Shown here piece after piece: positions 26,663-37,513 of a stretch of 64,000 bases of DNA. Location of the stretch: contig NZ_KB899811.1 of the NCBI RefSeq assembly GCF_000378425.1, positions 62,001 to 126,000 on the forward strand. The letters are read 5' to 3'. The number at the start of each line of letters is the position of its first letter. Within the stretch, counting starts at the first letter, position 1. The notes beneath the pieces were generated by a model. The model was not told the DNA's origin. It saw only the letters and a list, made by a program, of their open reading frames with translations, and did not search any database. Both the position numbers and the translations under genes were made by a program. This DNA comes from Cohnella laeviribosi DSM 21336. Its GTDB lineage: Bacteria > Bacillota > Bacilli > Paenibacillales > Paenibacillaceae.

Positions 26663-27052
26663 GCCGTTTTTGGCCATGGTCTATAGGACTGAGAAGCTAC
26701 GAAGCGATGCCGGCTTGCAATTCGCCGGCCCGCAATCGCCGATGTCGGGCCGATTCCTATCTGGCCGGCGATTTCCGCCGTGTCCAAAAACCAACTTTCC
26801 GCGCAAAAAGGCGTGACGACCCCTTGAGCCGCTTTTATGAACGGCAAAGCGGATGCGGTCATGCGGCTGTTGCGCGAAGTGCCGTCACTCCGGTGGATCG
26901 GCATCGAGGGCGATCGCCCGCGCTTGAGGCCGGTCTGCCGGCTTTTTTATCGGCTCGTCGCCCGTTGCCGCTGCCGGCTTTTCCGGCGCAACCGCGTCTT
27001 CCGCAGGCGGAGCGCGCGGGCCGTGCCGCAATATTTTGGACGGAGGGAAAGC
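26663..27052 (+). other. 390-base gap between ruvB and the SpoIID-like gene
   Basis: No supported gene. Open frames exist here in two registers (one begins at a GTG overlapping the ruvB stop) but they are arginine/proline-rich, lack a Shine-Dalgarno and match nothing recognised, as expected of GC-rich non-coding sequence. Contains one terminator and the GGAGGG of the next gene (27042-27047). Confidence 0.6.
26929..26948 (+). terminator. Rho-independent terminator after ruvB
   Basis: GCCGG-TCTG-CCGGC followed by six T. Short but compact stem, extended by G-T and A-T pairs. Confidence 0.6.
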
Positions 27053-29170
27053 ATGATGAGATTTCGGCCATGGAACGCGTTCAAGCGGACCGCGGTGCTT
27101 GGCGCGCTGCTTGCTTCGCTGTCGCTTGCTCCGGCAACCGCCGCTTTCGGCGCGGCGGATGTTCCGGATACCATCCGGGTTGCGCTGTTCGCGGATATCG
27201 GAAGCAAATACAAGTCGGTCGTTCCCGCCGTTACGCTGTCTTCGGCCGGCGGGGTGACCTTGTCATGGGCAGCCTCGCAGCCATCGGTCCCGATCAGCGA
27301 GGTTGCCGCAGGTCAAGCGGTCCGGTTTGCCGTGGACGGCTACCGGGCTATCCTGCTGGAGACGGCGGATTTAAGTGCCGCAATGTCGGTCTTAAAAAAA
27401 GTGCAGGCCTCGTCTTCGGCCGCTTTTGTGACAAAGCTGAGCAAGCAGGGCAAAACGGTGTACCAGGTTACGGAAGGCACTTACAGCTCGGAGTCCGCAG
27501 CCAAGGCGGCCTTGTCCAAATGGACAAGCGCGGGCGTAACGGCCGGCGCCGCTTCCCTTGAGCCGGCTGCCGTCGGCGGGCCTTTGGCGCTTGAAGCAGG
27601 ACCTTACGCAAGCGAATTCGAAGCGCGAAACGCCGCCGTCCAGTTCGGCAACGCCAAGCTGGACGCCTTCGTCGCCCGCAAGCTGAGCGGCGGCAAGCCG
27701 GTTTATGTCGTCAGGATCGGCCAGGCCGCCAACCAAAGCCAGCTGACGAAGCTGCAGCAGGCGGTCGTTGCGGCGGGGCTTGCGGCGCGCACTCCCGACG
27801 CGAGCGAGCCGTATGCCGTCATGCGCCAGGACATGACGAGCGGCGGCAAGGAAACGACGCTCTATGCGATCCCTGCGGAGAACGCCAAAGCGATTTTACG
27901 GGCGGATCCGGCCGGCGACGGCGGCATCTTGCTCGCCGAACGGAGCAAGCGGACCTACCGGGGCAGCATGGAGATCCGTGTTCTGAACGGCAGCCTCGCC
28001 GTCGTGAACGAGGTCGATTTGGAGCAATATTTGTATTCCGTCGTCGCCTCCGAAATCTATTCCGGCTGGCCCGCCGAAGCCCAGAAGGCGCAAGCGGTGG
28101 CGGCGCGTTCGTACGCGCTGTCGCTCGGGATGAACTTTCAGATCGCCCATGTCGTGGATACGACGCTAAGCCAGACGTACAACGGCATCTCCGCCGAAAC
28201 GAAGGAATCGATCGCGGCGGTTCAGGCGACGGCCGGCGAGGTCATGACCTACGGCGGCAAAATCGTCAACGCGGTCTTTTCTTCCAACGCGGGAGGCATG
28301 ACGGCCGACAACAAGACCGAAGTGTGGCGGGGGGACAACGCTTTTCTCGCCAGCGCCGTGGAAAGTCCGGACTCCGGTCCGCAGGAGGGCAAGCCGGATT
28401 GGTACAAGGTGGCGCTCTCTTCCGGCGAGGTCGGCTATATCCGCAGCGACCTGCTTGCGGACAGCGGCCGGAAAAACGCGGCGGGCCTCGGACTGCTTCA
28501 GGTTACCGGCAGCGGCGTGGCGCTGCGTCCAAGCCCGCGTGAAGACGCCGATCCGATTAAGCGGCTAGGCGATGGCACGCTGGTCGTCCCTCTGAAGAAA
28601 GTGCCCGAGTATACGAATTACAGCTGGATCGAAGGGCCTTATACCGCCGAGGAGCTGGCGGCTTCCATCAACAAACGGGCGACCGGCGCGACCAAGATTC
28701 AGGGCGCGCTCAAAACGCTTGAAGTCGCGCAAAGAGGACCTTCCGGCCGAGTGGTGGAAATCCGGGCGAACGGCAAAACGGTAGACGTCGGCGCGCCCGA
28801 CAACTGGCGCGGGGCCCTCGGGACGAAAAGCACGCGGCTGGATATTGAAGAGACCGGCCGGTACACCGTGATCTCGGGGGACGGCAGCCGAAGGGAATTT
28901 CCCGAAGCGGCCGGACCGCTGCAGGTGCTGGGAGCCAACGGGGCGGCCAGATCGGTCGGCGAAGGCCATTTGTTTATTCTGAACGGCAGCGGCGAGCTTA
29001 GGGCGGCCACAACCGATCCGCAGTTCGTGATCACCGGCAAAGGCTTCGGTCATGGACTGGGCATGTCGCAATGGGGCGCCAAAGGGCTGGCCGAACAAGG
29101 GTATGACTATCAGGCGATTCTGAAATACTACTACAAGAATGTGAAGATCGAGAAGGATGGCAACGGATGA
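27053..29170 (+). CDS. SpoIID/LytB-domain secreted protein with SPOR-like repeats
   Basis: Signal peptide 1-36 ([17 protein letters not shown]). Residues about 120-250 contain two SPOR-like repeats ([20 protein letters not shown] and [20 protein letters not shown]), which usually bind denuded glycan. The SpoIID domain begins near residue 305 ([47 protein letters not shown]) and ends with [19 protein letters not shown]. About 200 residues containing an SH3-like insert ([23 protein letters not shown]) split the domain. SpoIID is a lytic transglycosylase that remodels peptidoglycan during engulfment. 705 aa, about twice SpoIID; more a paralogue than SpoIID itself. Its stop overlaps the queA start (ATGA). 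Confidence 0.85.
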   Translation: MMRFRPWNAFKRTAVLGALLASLSLAPATAAFGAADVPDTIRVALFADIGSKYKSVVPAVTLSSAGGVTLSWAASQPSVPISEVAAGQAVRFAVDGYRAILLETADLSAAMSVLKKVQASSSAAFVTKLSKQGKTVYQVTEGTYSSESAAKAALSKWTSAGVTAGAASLEPAAVGGPLALEAGPYASEFEARNAAVQFGNAKLDAFVARKLSGGKPVYVVRIGQAANQSQLTKLQQAVVAAGLAARTPDASEPYAVMRQDMTSGGKETTLYAIPAENAKAILRADPAGDGGILLAERSKRTYRGSMEIRVLNGSLAVVNEVDLEQYLYSVVASEIYSGWPAEAQKAQAVAARSYALSLGMNFQIAHVVDTTLSQTYNGISAETKESIAAVQATAGEVMTYGGKIVNAVFSSNAGGMTADNKTEVWRGDNAFLASAVESPDSGPQEGKPDWYKVALSSGEVGYIRSDLLADSGRKNAAGLGLLQVTGSGVALRPSPREDADPIKRLGDGTLVVPLKKVPEYTNYSWIEGPYTAEELAASINKRATGATKIQGALKTLEVAQRGPSGRVVEIRANGKTVDVGAPDNWRGALGTKSTRLDIEETGRYTVISGDGSRREFPEAAGPLQVLGANGAARSVGEGHLFILNGSGELRAATTDPQFVITGKGFGHGLGMSQWGAKGLAEQGYDYQAILKYYYKNVKIEKDGNG

Positions 29171-30216
29171 ATGTCGGCGATTTTGATTTTGACCTGCCCG
29201 AACGATTGATTGCGCAAACGCCACTTAAGGAACGAACTTCGTCCCGGCTGCTCGTTTTGCACCGGAAAGACGGCTCCATCGAGCACAAGTCCTTCCCGGA
29301 CTTGAAAGATTATCTGCGGCCGGGGGATACGCTCGTATTGAACGATACGAAAGTGATTCCCGCGCGGCTTTTGGGCGTGAAAGCGGACACGGGCGCGAAG
29401 GCGGAAGTGCTGCTGCTCAGGCGGCTGGAAGGCGATACATGGGAGACGTTGGTGAAGCCCGGCAAAAAAATCCGGGAAGGCACCCGGCTGTGGTTCGGTA
29501 CCGACGCCCAAGGGCGGAAGCCGCTTCTTTCGGCCGTCGTGGAAGCCGAAGGCGAAATGGGCGCTCGCCATATTCGGTTCGAATACGAGGGAATCTTCAA
29601 CGAACTGCTGGACCGCCTCGGCCAGATGCCGCTTCCTCCCTATATTAAAGAAAAATTGGAAGACCGGGAGCGTTATCAGACCGTATACGCGCGCCATGAA
29701 GGCTCGGCCGCCGCGCCGACCGCGGGACTGCATTTCACGCAAGCGTTTTTGGAGGAATTGCGGCAGTCGGGGGTTCGGCTGTGCCCGATTACGCTGCATG
29801 TCGGACTCGGCACATTCCGGCCGGTGGCGGTGGAAAACGTTCAGGAGCATCAAATGCATGCCGAATGGTATAACGTCACCGAAGAAAGCGCGGAGCTGAT
29901 CAACCGCGCCCGCAGCGGCGAAGGACGAATTGTCGCCGTCGGCACGACGTCGGCGCGAACGCTGGAAACGCTCGGACAGCGGTTCAAGGACGGACCGGTT
30001 GAGGCGTGCAGCGGCTGGACGGATATTTTCATTTATCCCGGTTACGAATTCAAACTGGTGTCGGCGCTGCTGACCAACTTTCATCTGCCCCGCTCCACGC
30101 TCGTCATGCTCGTGAGCGCGCTCGCCGGCAGAGAGCATATTTTGCGTGCCTACAAGGAAGCGATCGACCGCGAATACCGGTTCTTCAGCTTCGGCGATGC
30201 GATGTTCATCACGTAA
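29167..30216 (+). CDS. queA: S-adenosylmethionine:tRNA ribosyltransferase-isomerase QueA
   Basis: Adds the epoxycyclopentane ring to preQ1 in tRNA during queuosine synthesis. It starts [20 protein letters not shown], with [33 protein letters not shown] and [15 protein letters not shown] all typical of QueA. 349 aa. It overlaps the SpoIID-like gene by four bases and is followed by tgt, the preceding enzyme of the pathway. Confidence 0.97.
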   Translation: MNVGDFDFDLPERLIAQTPLKERTSSRLLVLHRKDGSIEHKSFPDLKDYLRPGDTLVLNDTKVIPARLLGVKADTGAKAEVLLLRRLEGDTWETLVKPGKKIREGTRLWFGTDAQGRKPLLSAVVEAEGEMGARHIRFEYEGIFNELLDRLGQMPLPPYIKEKLEDRERYQTVYARHEGSAAAPTAGLHFTQAFLEELRQSGVRLCPITLHVGLGTFRPVAVENVQEHQMHAEWYNVTEESAELINRARSGEGRIVAVGTTSARTLETLGQRFKDGPVEACSGWTDIFIYPGYEFKLVSALLTNFHLPRSTLVMLVSALAGREHILRAYKEAIDREYRFFSFGDAMFIT

Positions 30217-30230
30217 GCACGGAACGATGA

Positions 30231-31385
<1,155 letters not shown>

Positions 31386-31403
31386 CGAAAGGGGGGAGCT
31401 ACG

Positions 31404-31727
31404 ATGTGGCTATCGAATACGACTGCAAACGGCGCCGGAGGCGGCTTGTTGATGTCGCTGCTGCCGTTTGTGCTGATGTTCGTCATTTTCTATTTCCTGC
31501 TGATTCGTCCGCAACAGAAAAAGACGAAAGAGCGCAACAACATGCTGCGCGCGCTTAAGAAGGGCGACAAGGTGACGACGATCGGCGGTCTGCACGGCAC
31601 GATCGTGGAACTTACCGACGATAAGGTTGTCCTGAAGGTGAACGACGTAACCAAGCTTACGTTCGACCGTTCCGCGGTCAACAATGTAACGGCTCGCGCC
31701 GAGGCAAGCTCCGAAGAATCCAAATAA
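31404..31727 (+). CDS. yajC: preprotein translocase accessory subunit YajC
   Basis: Single-pass membrane protein associated with SecDF. One hydrophobic segment (about residues 16-37, LLPFVLMFVIFYFLLIRPQQ) ending in the diagnostic RPQQKK, then the soluble domain GDKVTTIGGLHGTIVEL. 107 aa. AAGGGGGGAGC precedes the ATG. Last gene of the queA operon. Confidence 0.96.
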   Translation: MWLSNTTANGAGGGLLMSLLPFVLMFVIFYFLLIRPQQKKTKERNNMLRALKKGDKVTTIGGLHGTIVELTDDKVVLKVNDVTKLTFDRSAVNNVTARAEASSEESK

Positions 31728-31743
31728 TCCCAAAAAACAAGCG

Positions 31744-31784
31744 GCCCTCCCGATTCCGTTCGTACGGTTCGGGAGGGCTTTCTT
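31744..31784 (+). terminator. bidirectional terminator between yajC and the PAP2 gene
   Basis: GCCCTCCC (31744-31751) pairs with GGGAGGGC (31771-31778). T-rich on the plus strand (TTTCTT), and A-rich upstream (CAAAAAACAAG), giving a T run on the minus strand too, so it can serve both convergent genes. Confidence 0.85.
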
Positions 31785-31819
31785 GTTGCGCGCGCCCATG
31801 ATGGCGCGGCTGTTTGGTT

Positions 31820-32668
31820 TTAGCGGGCGGCCGAAGAGGAAGAGATTTCGGATCGGGCCACGCGGACTTGGCCGCCATGCGAATAATCCGCGCGCGAAGC
31901 GACCTTCAGGCCGATAGCCACCGATACGCAGGCCAGCGCAAGTCCTGCGGACATATCGCTAAGCCAGTGGATGCCGAGATAAAAAATGGAGAAGATGATG
32001 ACGGCGGCATGGATCCAGCAAAACACCGCCCAGCGACGGATGCCGGAACGGGAGGCAAGCAGCGCCATCGTGACCGAAAGCGACGTATGCAGGCTTGGAA
32101 AGCAGTTGTTCAGGCCGGACAGGGAACGGTACTCGGATTCGAACCCGGGAAACACGTCCAGCATCAAAAACCGAATGTGCGGCGACGCATGCCACGCTTC
32201 GTCCACCGGAATGAACAGGAAAAACGGCACGGCGATGAGATAATTCAGCACCAGGGCGATGCAGAGCGCGTAATAAAGCTTGATATCGCCCCGGTATGTA
32301 TAGATACCCACCGACGCGATCATCACCGCCTGAAACAGCACGAGGTAGAACACCGCACATAACAAGGTCAACGGTTGGGAATGGAGCGCAGCCTGGAGAT
32401 GGCTTTGCCAGTGTCCTTCCCAGCCGGTCAGCATTTGGGTCAGATTATAGCGGATCGGCAGCGCCGCTTCCAGGTGCAGCTCGAATTTATTCAGCACCAA
32501 GACCCCCAGCATCATCAGAAAAAACAGCAAGTACCTGGGAACGATCAGCGATTTGGCAAAGGCTCCCGCCGCCGCAAGCGGCTGTCTGCCCGTGCCGTAC
32601 CACAGCAGCAAGGCTACGGCCAATGCCGTATAGAGAACAATCGTCCCCATGGAATGAAACGCGACCAC
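31820..32668 (-). CDS. PAP2-superfamily membrane phosphatase/phosphotransferase
   Basis: Integral membrane protein with about six hydrophobic segments. The PAP2/Aur1-like catalytic signature is at the C-terminal half: NNCFPSLHTSLSVTMAL (SxxH motif) and, 40 residues on, GIHWLSDMSAGLAL (HxxSD). It probably dephosphorylates a lipid phosphate or transfers a phosphoryl head group; the substrate is unknown. GTG at 32668 was chosen because GAGGGG sits eight bases upstream; an ATG at 32692 has no Shine-Dalgarno. 282 aa. Reverse strand, convergent with yajC. Confidence 0.85.
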   Translation of the reverse strand: MVAFHSMGTIVLYTALAVALLLWYGTGRQPLAAAGAFAKSLIVPRYLLFFLMMLGVLVLNKFELHLEAALPIRYNLTQMLTGWEGHWQSHLQAALHSQPLTLLCAVFYLVLFQAVMIASVGIYTYRGDIKLYYALCIALVLNYLIAVPFFLFIPVDEAWHASPHIRFLMLDVFPGFESEYRSLSGLNNCFPSLHTSLSVTMALLASRSGIRRWAVFCWIHAAVIIFSIFYLGIHWLSDMSAGLALACVSVAIGLKVASRADYSHGGQVRVARSEISSSSAAR

Positions 32669-32751
32669 CTGGCAATCCCCTCGTTTATGCATTCGTTATA
32701 AAAAGTCCCGTCATAGTATATCACAATTCGAGGGTCCATTGCGCTATGCGG

Positions 32752-33162
32752 CTATTTTCTCGATACGTGCGGTTTTCGGCCCGTATTGACGCCCAGCATT
32801 CCGCCGATTGCGCCCGCAGCTCCCGCAATTCCCGCCAGCATCGGTATGCGCAGGCTCCAGTCGAGATCGTTCGCGAGGAAGCTGGTCAGAAGGACGAGCA
32901 GCGTGTAGACGAGTCCGGTAAAAAATCCGATCCGCCACCCCTTTTCGCCCGATTTGCGGGCGGACGCGAAGCCGCCGCACAGCGAAGCGATCCCGTGAAT
33001 GCCGAATACCCATTGAACGAGATCGGTCTCGTTCATGCTCGTGGCATACAACAGCAGCGAGACAAGCAGCGATCCGGCCGCAAGCCAAATAATCGACCAG
33101 AGGAGGCCGGTAATCAGGGGAGAGGCGATCCGGCCTCCGGCAACCCTTGGAATTCGGTTCAT
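32752..33162 (-). CDS. TIGR04086-family small membrane protein (YrzE-like)
   Basis: 136-aa protein with four hydrophobic segments and glycine-rich turns (GIHGIASLCGGFASARKSG, AGIAGAAGAIGGMLGVNTG) typical of TIGR04086, which in Bacillus also sits beside yajC and the tgt region. Function unknown. ATG follows AGGAGG at six-base spacing. Divergent from the DUF421 gene at 33312. Confidence 0.8.
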   Translation of the reverse strand: MNRIPRVAGGRIASPLITGLLWSIIWLAAGSLLVSLLLYATSMNETDLVQWVFGIHGIASLCGGFASARKSGEKGWRIGFFTGLVYTLLVLLTSFLANDLDWSLRIPMLAGIAGAAGAIGGMLGVNTGRKPHVSRK

Positions 33163-33311
33163 GCCATAACCTCCTACGATTGCAATTTGATTAGTACCAG
33201 CTTATGGTCCAGGCTGCCGGGCTAGTACCCTAATTTTCCGTTCCGTCCAAGCGCATGACCGGATGAAGCCCCGGTGAAACTACATCAGCAAACGGAATAG
33301 GAGGACGGATA

Positions 33312-34019
33312 ATGGAACTGGCAACCATCCTATTGCGAACGGCGTTCATGTATGTTTTCGTGTTTTTCATGCTGCGGCTGATGGGCAAGAGGGAAATCGG
33401 CAAGCTGTCGGTTTTCGATATGGTCATTTCCATTATGATCGCGGAAATCGCGGTCATTTCGATCGAGAGTCCGGATCGTTCCCTCTGGGCAACGGTCGGT
33501 CCGATTGTCCTTCTTGTGATTATCCAACTGCTGCTCGCTTATATCTTGTTAAAAAGCCACCGCATCCGGACATGGTTCGACGGCAAGCCCAGCGTGCTGA
33601 TCCGCAGCGGCCGCCTGAACGTCGGCGAAATGAAAAAACAACGCTACAATTTGGACGACCTGATGACGCAATTGAGGGAAAACAAGCTGGATAGCGTAGC
33701 GGATGTCGAACTGGCCGTGCTGGAATCGGACGGCAAGCTCTCCGTTCTCCCCAAGGACAAGCCGGCCTCCGGCAGCCTTAACGCTTCCGAAACCCGGCCG
33801 AGCGAAGAAGACGCACTCTCCAAAATCCGGTTTGAGCTGTTGCCGATTACCCTGATTATGGACGGCAAAGTGATGGACGAAAATCTCGAGAAGCTGGACA
33901 AAACCCGTTTTTGGCTGAAAAAAGAGCTTCGCGCGAAGGGAATCCGCTCCTTTGACGAAGTGTTTTTATGCAGCATCGACCATAACGGCAAGCTGTTCGT
34001 CGGCCGCAAATCCGACTAA
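33312..34019 (+). CDS. DUF421-family membrane protein (YetF/YrbG-like)
   Basis: Three N-terminal membrane segments (about residues 5-80), including the family motif FFMLRLMGKREIGKLSVFD, then two soluble DUF421 halves (YNLDDLMTQLRENKLDSVAD, and the C-terminal LPITLIMDGKVMDENLEKL). In Bacillus some family members act in spore germination or membrane stress; no biochemical role is established. 235 aa, TAGGAGG before the ATG. Its stop overlaps the stop of spoVB on the opposite strand by four bases. Confidence 0.88.
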   Translation: MELATILLRTAFMYVFVFFMLRLMGKREIGKLSVFDMVISIMIAEIAVISIESPDRSLWATVGPIVLLVIIQLLLAYILLKSHRIRTWFDGKPSVLIRSGRLNVGEMKKQRYNLDDLMTQLRENKLDSVADVELAVLESDGKLSVLPKDKPASGSLNASETRPSEEDALSKIRFELLPITLIMDGKVMDENLEKLDKTRFWLKKELRAKGIRSFDEVFLCSIDHNGKLFVGRKSD

Positions 34020-35608
34020 CGGAACAGCCGGCCGATATACGGCACCCGCGCTGCGTCATGCCTGTCGATCAGGCCGAGCAGAATCAATAAAAGCAGGTAG
34101 AGGCACGCCGAGCAGGCGAAGGCGGCGGCCAGGTTGACCGTATCCCACGGCGCAGGGCGCAGATTCCACACCCACATGGCGCCTGCCCCCATCACCGTCA
34201 TCGCGGCAAGCACTTTCAGAAAATCGAGCGGAATGAGCCGGAAGCCGGTCAGCCGGGCGACGCTAATCCAATGGAGCAGCGTAACGAGCGCCATGTTGGC
34301 CGAGATCGCCAGCACGGCTCCCTTGACGCCGAATTCGGGCATGGCGGCCAGTTCGACGATCAGGATCAGCTTGACGGCGGCGCCGATAAACGTATTGAGA
34401 AGCGCGGTGCCCGGCCGGTTCAGCGCCTGCAGCGCCGCCTGCAGCGGAGCCTGCATGTACAAAAACACGGCGACCGGAGCGAGCCAGCGCAGCATATCGG
34501 CCATGGAATCGTCGTTATACAGGATCGAGCAGATCGGATTGGCGAACAGCCCGAGCAAGGCGACGAAGGGAGCGCCCGTCACGATAGCAAGCCGGACCGC
34601 CTGGTGAAGCCGCAATTGAATGCCGTTCCAATCTCCCCGGGCGGCGGCTTCGGACAGCGCCGGAACAAGCGAGACGGCAAGCGAGTAGGTGAGGGCGCCC
34701 GGCAATGTCAGCAGCGGGATGACCATGCCCTGAAGCGCTCCGTATTGCGCGGTTGCCGCCGCTGTGGCCAGGCCCGCGGCCACGAGCGCCCGCGTCGTCA
34801 ATATCGACTCCAGCAAGTAAGACAGCGACCCGATCATACGGCTTGCGGTAACCGGCACGGCAATGCCGAGCAGCCGATTGAAGAGCGCCCGTTCCTTGCG
34901 CTTGCCCGAGGCCGCGGGCAGCAATGGGAGCGAATCGTCCGGCATGCCGGAAGCGGGAGCCGGGTCGTCCTTTCGTTCCCCGCGCAGCTTAAACGCAAGC
35001 ACCAGCAGGCCGGCCAGTTCGCCGGCGGCCATGCCGCCCATCGCTCCGGCCGCCGCCGCCTCCAGCCCGAAGGGAAGCAGCAGATACGCAAGCAGCAGCG
35101 TTAAGATGATGCGAACGACGGTTTCCGTCGTCGAAGCGATCGCCGTAGGCAGCATGTTTTGTTTTCCTTGAAAATACCCCCGCCATACGGAAGAGGCCGC
35201 TACGAGCGGCAAAATCGGGATCATGACGAGCAGGGCGGTGCGGACGCGCGGATCGGTCATCATTTCGGTCGAGATCCAGTCCGACAGCGCCAGGCATGCC
35301 GCCGCTGCGGCCAGACTCAGCGCAACGGCGACGGTCATGGCGATGGCGACAATCCGCCGCACTTGCCCGGTTTTTCCTTGCGAGTCGGCTTCCGCGACCA
35401 TCTTGGCGACGGCCAGCGGCAATCCTCCGGTAATGACCGTAAGCAACACCATCATGAACGGAAACACAAGCTGGGTCAGGCCGACCCCCTCGGCGCCGAT
35501 AATTCGGGGGAGCGCGATCCGGGGGATAAAGCCGAGCATTCGGTTGAGCAGTCCTGCTGCGAGCAAGATCATGGCGCCTTGGATAAACGTCTGTTTGCGT
35601 TTTGACAT
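34016..35608 (-). CDS. spoVB: stage V sporulation protein B (MATE/MOP-family flippase)
   Basis: Polysaccharide/lipid-linked precursor flippase of the MOP superfamily needed for spore cortex synthesis. About 14 hydrophobic segments; the N-terminus KQTFIQGAMILLAAGLLNRM and FIPRIALPRIIGAEGVGLTQ are family hallmarks, as is PGALTYSLAVSLVPALSEAA. A charged cytoplasmic loop near residues 210-250 is usual. 530 aa. AGAGGTGGAG precedes the ATG on the reverse strand. The spoVB-comN-secDF order matches Bacillus. Confidence 0.93.
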   Translation of the reverse strand: MSKRKQTFIQGAMILLAAGLLNRMLGFIPRIALPRIIGAEGVGLTQLVFPFMMVLLTVITGGLPLAVAKMVAEADSQGKTGQVRRIVAIAMTVAVALSLAAAAACLALSDWISTEMMTDPRVRTALLVMIPILPLVAASSVWRGYFQGKQNMLPTAIASTTETVVRIILTLLLAYLLLPFGLEAAAAGAMGGMAAGELAGLLVLAFKLRGERKDDPAPASGMPDDSLPLLPAASGKRKERALFNRLLGIAVPVTASRMIGSLSYLLESILTTRALVAAGLATAAATAQYGALQGMVIPLLTLPGALTYSLAVSLVPALSEAAARGDWNGIQLRLHQAVRLAIVTGAPFVALLGLFANPICSILYNDDSMADMLRWLAPVAVFLYMQAPLQAALQALNRPGTALLNTFIGAAVKLILIVELAAMPEFGVKGAVLAISANMALVTLLHWISVARLTGFRLIPLDFLKVLAAMTVMGAGAMWVWNLRPAPWDTVNLAAAFACSACLYLLLLILLGLIDRHDAARVPYIGRLFR

Positions 35609-35800
35609 CGCTCCACCTCTTCAGAAGCCCCGGGATATAGTACATGCTTATGCGGGAGTTGTCCCCCTTCATGACATGCGCCTGTCCGAACCGAAAATTG
35701 ATTTTGGCCAATTGCCGGGTTCGGCAGGAGTTGGGCGGACGGAAGGCGAAATAAAACAGACCGATATCCCGGACGCTGCGCAAAAAAGGAGGAAGACGAC

Positions 35801-36067
35801 ATGGCCGCTAGAGATTCGGATGAGGAAATGAAAACGCCGGATTGGGAAGCAGTCGTCAAGCCGTTGTGCGAGAGCAAAGCGGAGGAATTCCGATTTCTCG
35901 GATACGACCAGGTCGAAGCGAAGGATATATGGGAATGCGTCAGCGACAAATACCGCAAGCATGGTACGCCCGCGCTGCATCAGGTCGTCAGCGACATTTT
36001 GTCGCTTCGGGCGACGCAATATATGAATTTTATTACGATGCGCATTTACCGCGGCGAGCTTCGCTGA
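35801..36067 (+). CDS. comN: ComN-type post-transcriptional regulator
   Basis: Small protein of 88 aa of the ComN (YrzD) family, which in B. subtilis promotes comE mRNA localisation and competence. Recognised by size, by the C-terminal VVSDILSLRATQYMNFITMR segment and by its place between spoVB and secDF. Strong AAGGAGG (35786-35792) before the ATG. Confidence 0.82.
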   Translation: MAARDSDEEMKTPDWEAVVKPLCESKAEEFRFLGYDQVEAKDIWECVSDKYRKHGTPALHQVVSDILSLRATQYMNFITMRIYRGELR

Positions 36068-36075
36068 AGCGGGTA

Positions 36076-36150
36076 CGGACGTTTCAGCGCTTGCGGCGTT
36101 TGAACGGATGGCAGCCGAACGGAAAAAACGTCCGGTTGCTTTCGTTTTTT
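36076..36150 (+). terminator. possible terminator after comN
   Basis: CGGACGTTT (36076-36084) and AAACGTCCG (36126-36134) form a perfect 9-bp stem around a 41-base loop; a T run follows at 36145-36150. The large loop and the gap before the T run make it weak. Confidence 0.35.
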
Positions 36151-36178
36151 AGGCGCGGATTTCGCGATTTTCGACAAA

Positions 36179-36208
36179 TTGACTTCCATTTTCGCGGATA
36201 GGTATAAT
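36179..36208 (+). promoter_or_regulatory. sigma-A promoter of secD-secF
   Basis: TTGACT (36179-36184), 18-base spacer, perfect TATAAT (36203-36208); about 30 bases from the likely start site to the secD ATG. Confidence 0.8.
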
Positions 36209-36244
36209 AGGAACATTGAGATTGAAGGGGGACGCCGGCACATA

Positions 36245-37513
36245 ATGAAACGATTGCTCGCATTTGTATTCGTCGTTGCCGTCTGCTTCGGGGCGATCGC
36301 TTGGACAAGCCCAGGGCTGCTGAAATCGACGAAGCTGGGGCTCGACCTGAAGGGCGGCTTCGAAATTTTGTATGAAGCTTCGCCGCTTACGGAAGGCGGA
36401 GTCGTGACGAAGGAATCCCTTAACCAGACCGCCCACAGCCTGGCCAAACGGGCCGACAAGAACGGCGTGGCCGAACCGGAGGTCACGACGGAGGGAAGCA
36501 ACCGCATCCGCGTCAAGATCGCCGGCATTGCGGATGAAGCCAAGGTCCGGGAACTGATGAAGAAACCTGCGGACCTGCAATTCCGCAGCTCGGACGGCTG
36601 CTCCAGCCCAACGGATTACTGCAAGGTCGAACTGAATGGCAGCGATTTCGTGGAGGGCGCGGCCAAGGTCCAGTTCGACCAGTTCAACAATCCGATGATC
36701 GCCATCCAGGTCAAGGAAAAGGAGAAGTTTGCCGAAATTACGACCCGGCTCGTGAACAAGCCGACCGAAGATGAACGCAGACTGGCGATTTTCCTGGACG
36801 ACGAATTGATTTCCGATCCGGTCGTGCAGCAGCCGTTGACGGACGGAACGGCCGTCATTACCGGCCAGCGCACCTTGCAGGAAGCCCGGGATCTGGCGGA
36901 AATCATCAATCTGGGCGCTCTGCCGCTGAAGCTGACCGAGAAGTACACGCAAAGCGTGGGCGCGACGCTCGGGCAGAAATCGCTGCAAGAGACGGCTATC
37001 GCGGGCATCATCGCGTCGATTGCCATTTTGCTGTTCATGCTGATTTTTTACCGGCTTCCGGGCCTCATTGCGGGCATCTGCCTCATCGTTTTCGTTTGGC
37101 TGCTGCTTGTGGTGTTCTGGCTCATCGACGCGACATTGACATTGCCGGGCATCGCGGCGTTCATCCTCGGCATCGGCGTCGCCGTCGACACGAACATCAT
37201 TACCGCGGAGCGGATCAAGGACGAGCTGCGCTCCGGCAAAAGCATCGCTTCGGCGCTGCGGGCCGGCAACAAGAACAGCTTCCGCACCGTCATCGACGCG
37301 CATATTACGAACATCATCGCCGCCGCCGTCCTTTTCTATATGGGACAAGGAGCGGTCAAAGGCTTTGCGGTCGTGCAGCTGTGGAGCATCATCATCAACA
37401 TCGCCACCAACCTGTTCCTGCCGCGGTTCCTGCTGCATCTGCTCGTCCACAGCGGACGTTTCAACAAGCCGTCTTATTATGGCGTAAAGGAGAGTGAAAT
37501 CCGTGCGCTATAA
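36245..37513 (+). CDS. secD: protein translocase subunit SecD
   Basis: RND-family component that uses proton flow to assist late steps of Sec export. First membrane segment at residues 1-20; the DLKGGFEILYEASP motif (D1-type) follows. The large extracytoplasmic domain spans about 45-250. Five membrane segments lie in the C-terminal third, with GVAVDTNIITAERIKDEL. 422 aa, normal for split SecD. ATG at 36245 is the only sensible start, with GGGGGA somewhat distant. Overlaps secF by about 11 bases. Confidence 0.95.
   Translation: MKRLLAFVFVVAVCFGAIAWTSPGLLKSTKLGLDLKGGFEILYEASPLTEGGVVTKESLNQTAHSLAKRADKNGVAEPEVTTEGSNRIRVKIAGIADEAKVRELMKKPADLQFRSSDGCSSPTDYCKVELNGSDFVEGAAKVQFDQFNNPMIAIQVKEKEKFAEITTRLVNKPTEDERRLAIFLDDELISDPVVQQPLTDGTAVITGQRTLQEARDLAEIINLGALPLKLTEKYTQSVGATLGQKSLQETAIAGIIASIAILLFMLIFYRLPGLIAGICLIVFVWLLLVVFWLIDATLTLPGIAAFILGIGVAVDTNIITAERIKDELRSGKSIASALRAGNKNSFRTVIDAHITNIIAAAVLFYMGQGAVKGFAVVQLWSIIINIATNLFLPRFLLHLLVHSGRFNKPSYYGVKESEIRAL

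Noticed and set aside
26659..27561. 300-residue ORF starting at a GTG overlapping the ruvB stop
   Set aside because: Arg/Pro-rich, overlaps the SpoIID-like gene in another frame, no ribosome binding site and no recognisable domain.
31814..33225. Plus-strand ORFs opposite the PAP2 and TIGR04086 genes
   Set aside because: The reverse-strand frames encode clear membrane proteins with catalytic motifs and good ribosome binding sites; the plus-strand frames are their shadows.
36149..37450. 433-residue reverse-strand ORF across secD
   Set aside because: Shadow of secD: high-GC genes leave long antisense frames open; it is rich in Arg/Asp/His and has no recognised motif.
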